Below the pieces are notes generated by a model. That model was not told where the DNA came from. It did no database searches and was given only the letters and a program-made list of their open reading frames with translations. Of a stretch of 8,170 bases of DNA, positions 6,591 to 8,170 are shown one piece after another (position 1 is the stretch's first letter; each line of letters opens with the position of its first letter). Position numbers and translations under genes: made by a program. The DNA is taken from contig QHON01000011.1 of the NCBI GenBank assembly GCA_003218815.1, positions 1 to 8,170 of the forward strand. The letters run 5' to 3'. The stretch is from Verrucomicrobiota bacterium (GTDB lineage: Bacteria > Verrucomicrobiota > Verrucomicrobiia > Chthoniobacterales > UBA10450).

Positions 6591-8170
6591 ATGCAGCACG
6601 TCACCGCATTTTCACGGGCGCAAACTGTTCCAGCTGCGCCTAAGGCGGCGCCCAAAAAGACGCTGTGGATTCTCAATAGTTGGCGCGACCTGATTCTTTA
6701 CGTCGGGACGCCACTTTTTCTCGTGCCGATGTTCTTGCTGGCGCAGACGCGCTGGAGCGCGCAAGACATTTACGTTTTCGTGGCCGCATTTGGCGCGATG
6801 GGCCACCACCTCCCGGGAATGATCCGCGCCTACGGAGATCGCGCTCTGTTCGACCGGTTTCGCTGGCGCTTCATTTTTGCGCCGATTTTTCTACTCGCTG
6901 TTTGCGTAGCGTTTTACTGGTGGGATCTGAAAGGGATCGTTCTCGTCGTTTTCTTCTGGGGTGTCTGGCATGGGATGATGCAGACCTACGGCTTCTGTCG
7001 AATCTACGACGCGAAGACGGGCTCCTTCGCCACGCTGACGCGTCGCCTCGACTTCGCGGCTTGTGCCACCTGGTTTGCGGCGGCGGTGCTCCTTTCCTCG
7101 CAACGCATGGCTGACACGCTCGAAACGTATTACGCCAGTGGCGGACCCTTCATTCAGCCCTGGCTCCTGCACAACGCACAGCAAGTAATGCTAGCCGGCG
7201 CCATCGCAGTCTCAGTTTTGTTTCTGTTCAATTTTGCTCGAATGTGGGCGGAAGGAAAACGTCCCAATCCGGTCAAGCTGGCGCTGCTGGTCACGAGCAT
7301 TGCTTTTTGGTGGTACTGCAATAACGCCGTCACCAACATTCTGGCGGGGATCGCGTTGTTTGAGGTTTTTCACGATGTGCAGTACCTCTCGCTTGTTTGG
7401 ATTTACAATCGTAGCCGTGTGGAGAAGGACAGCTCCATCGGCGGCTTCATGCGCTTTGTTTTTCGACGGAGCGGCTCATTGATTGGGCTGTACATCGGGC
7501 TTGTTTTTGCCTACGGTTCGCTCGCCTATTTCAATTCACGTCTTGAGGTGGAGACGATCAAGCGTGTCCTCACCGGTGTGGTGGCGGCATCGGGCCTTCT
7601 TCATTTTTATTACGACGGATTCATCTGGAAAGTACGCGAGCGCTCGACGCGCGAACACCTCGGTCTGGCCAGCGGAAACGTATCTGCGGCATCACGTGAA
7701 TTCCTGCCCAGTTGGCTATTGCACGGGCTAAAATGGGTTGCGGTATTTGTGATTCCTCTCGGGGCGCTCTGGATTGGGCAAACGCGGAGCAAGATGCCAG
7801 AAACGGAACGAGACGCTTGGATAGCGTCTGATTTATCCAATAGCGCTCGCGCCCATTGGAAGTACGGCTTTGCCCTGCACAAAGCGGATCGTCTCGATAA
7901 AGCAGCAGAGGAGTACCGGATCGCTCTGCGCCTCAGCCCGAATGAGAAAGAAGTCCATTACGGCCTGGGTCAAGTTCTCATTGCGCAATCACAATTGAGT
8001 GAAGGGCGCAGCGAACTGGAGCAAGCCTTACGGAGTGACCCGAACAATGGCGAGTTTCATTCCGAATACGGTTACGCTCTCGAACGCCTCGGTCAGAAAG
8101 ATGAAGCCGGCGCGGAGTACGCAACGGCCACGCGTCTCGCTCCCAAATCCGGCGTGGTGCATTATGATTA
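6591..8170 (+). CDS. Polytopic membrane protein with intramembrane histidines and C-terminal TPR repeats, partial at right edge
   Basis: Reading from the ATG at 6591 gives 526 codons with no stop before the window ends. No alternative in-frame start exists between this ATG and the preceding stop at 6540. Residues 35-400 hold about ten hydrophobic segments (roughly 35-51, 58-71, 95-111, 115-130, 153-170, 199-217, 229-246, 248-270, 296-315, 327-343, 380-397). Histidines sit in short, distinctive motifs at segment ends: GHHLPGMIRAYGD (71-83), WHGMMQTYGF (126-135), FHDVQYLSLVW (260-270) and LHFYYDGFIWK (337-347). From about 420 there are three TPR units with an exact 34-residue period (420-453, 454-487, 488-521), and a fourth begins at 522; they follow the last membrane segment. 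I do not recognise the family. The histidines suggest a metal- or haem-binding membrane enzyme, but that is conjecture. AAGGA lies about 17 bases before the ATG, too far for a standard site. It may be co-transcribed with the phosphatase-like gene. Confidence 0.85.
   Translation, partial: MQHVTAFSRAQTVPAAPKAAPKKTLWILNSWRDLILYVGTPLFLVPMFLLAQTRWSAQDIYVFVAAFGAMGHHLPGMIRAYGDRALFDRFRWRFIFAPIFLLAVCVAFYWWDLKGIVLVVFFWGVWHGMMQTYGFCRIYDAKTGSFATLTRRLDFAACATWFAAAVLLSSQRMADTLETYYASGGPFIQPWLLHNAQQVMLAGAIAVSVLFLFNFARMWAEGKRPNPVKLALLVTSIAFWWYCNNAVTNILAGIALFEVFHDVQYLSLVWIYNRSRVEKDSSIGGFMRFVFRRSGSLIGLYIGLVFAYGSLAYFNSRLEVETIKRVLTGVVAASGLLHFYYDGFIWKVRERSTREHLGLASGNVSAASREFLPSWLLHGLKWVAVFVIPLGALWIGQTRSKMPETERDAWIASDLSNSARAHWKYGFALHKADRLDKAAEEYRIALRLSPNEKEVHYGLGQVLIAQSQLSEGRSELEQALRSDPNNGEFHSEYGYALERLGQKDEAGAEYATATRLAPKSGVVHYD

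Noticed and set aside
6680..7114. Plus-strand open frame of 144 codons inside the membrane protein gene
   Set aside because: It is Arg-rich, lacks a credible domain and lies in another frame of a continuous membrane protein gene.

Overview
The window reads as ordinary chromosomal DNA of a free-living Gram-negative bacterium. The combination of type III pantothenate kinase, a zinc-cysteine HemB, cofactor-independent phosphoglycerate mutase with an 'LIIRDGWG' N-terminus, TPR-rich envelope proteins and few strong Shine-Dalgarno sequences would fit Verrucomicrobiota (soil Chthoniobacterales-like). That taxonomic guess is an inference from protein flavour, not a computed placement. I see no tRNA, rRNA, CRISPR array, insertion sequence, integrase or phage gene, and the gaps between genes are short (the longest is 142 bases).

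Layout from left to right: (1) on the minus strand, the first 845 bases are the N-terminal 281 residues of an exported TPR protein that runs off the left edge; (2) minus-strand coaX; (3) an 83-base divergent gap, then plus-strand hemB; (4) a 242-residue PD-(D/E)XK nuclease-like protein resembling MmcB, overlapping the end of hemB by 16 bases; (5) minus-strand gpmI, convergent with the nuclease gene, the two stop codons sharing the tetranucleotide CTAG; (6) a 65-base divergent gap, then a plus-strand membrane-anchored protein with the alkaline phosphatase fold signature but most catalytic residues replaced; (7) a large polytopic membrane protein with intramembrane histidines followed by C-terminal TPR repeats, open at the right edge.

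Three genes are core metabolism: CoA synthesis (coaX), tetrapyrrole synthesis (hemB) and glycolysis (gpmI). They need not be functionally linked to each other. The less ordinary content is the right third. There a probable pseudo-alkaline phosphatase (nucleophile Ser replaced by Gln, several metal ligands lost) sits 48 bases upstream, on the same strand, of the multi-histidine membrane/TPR protein. The two may form a small envelope-associated unit of unknown function. The MmcB-like nuclease is also of interest for a roughly 60-residue insertion and ten cysteines.
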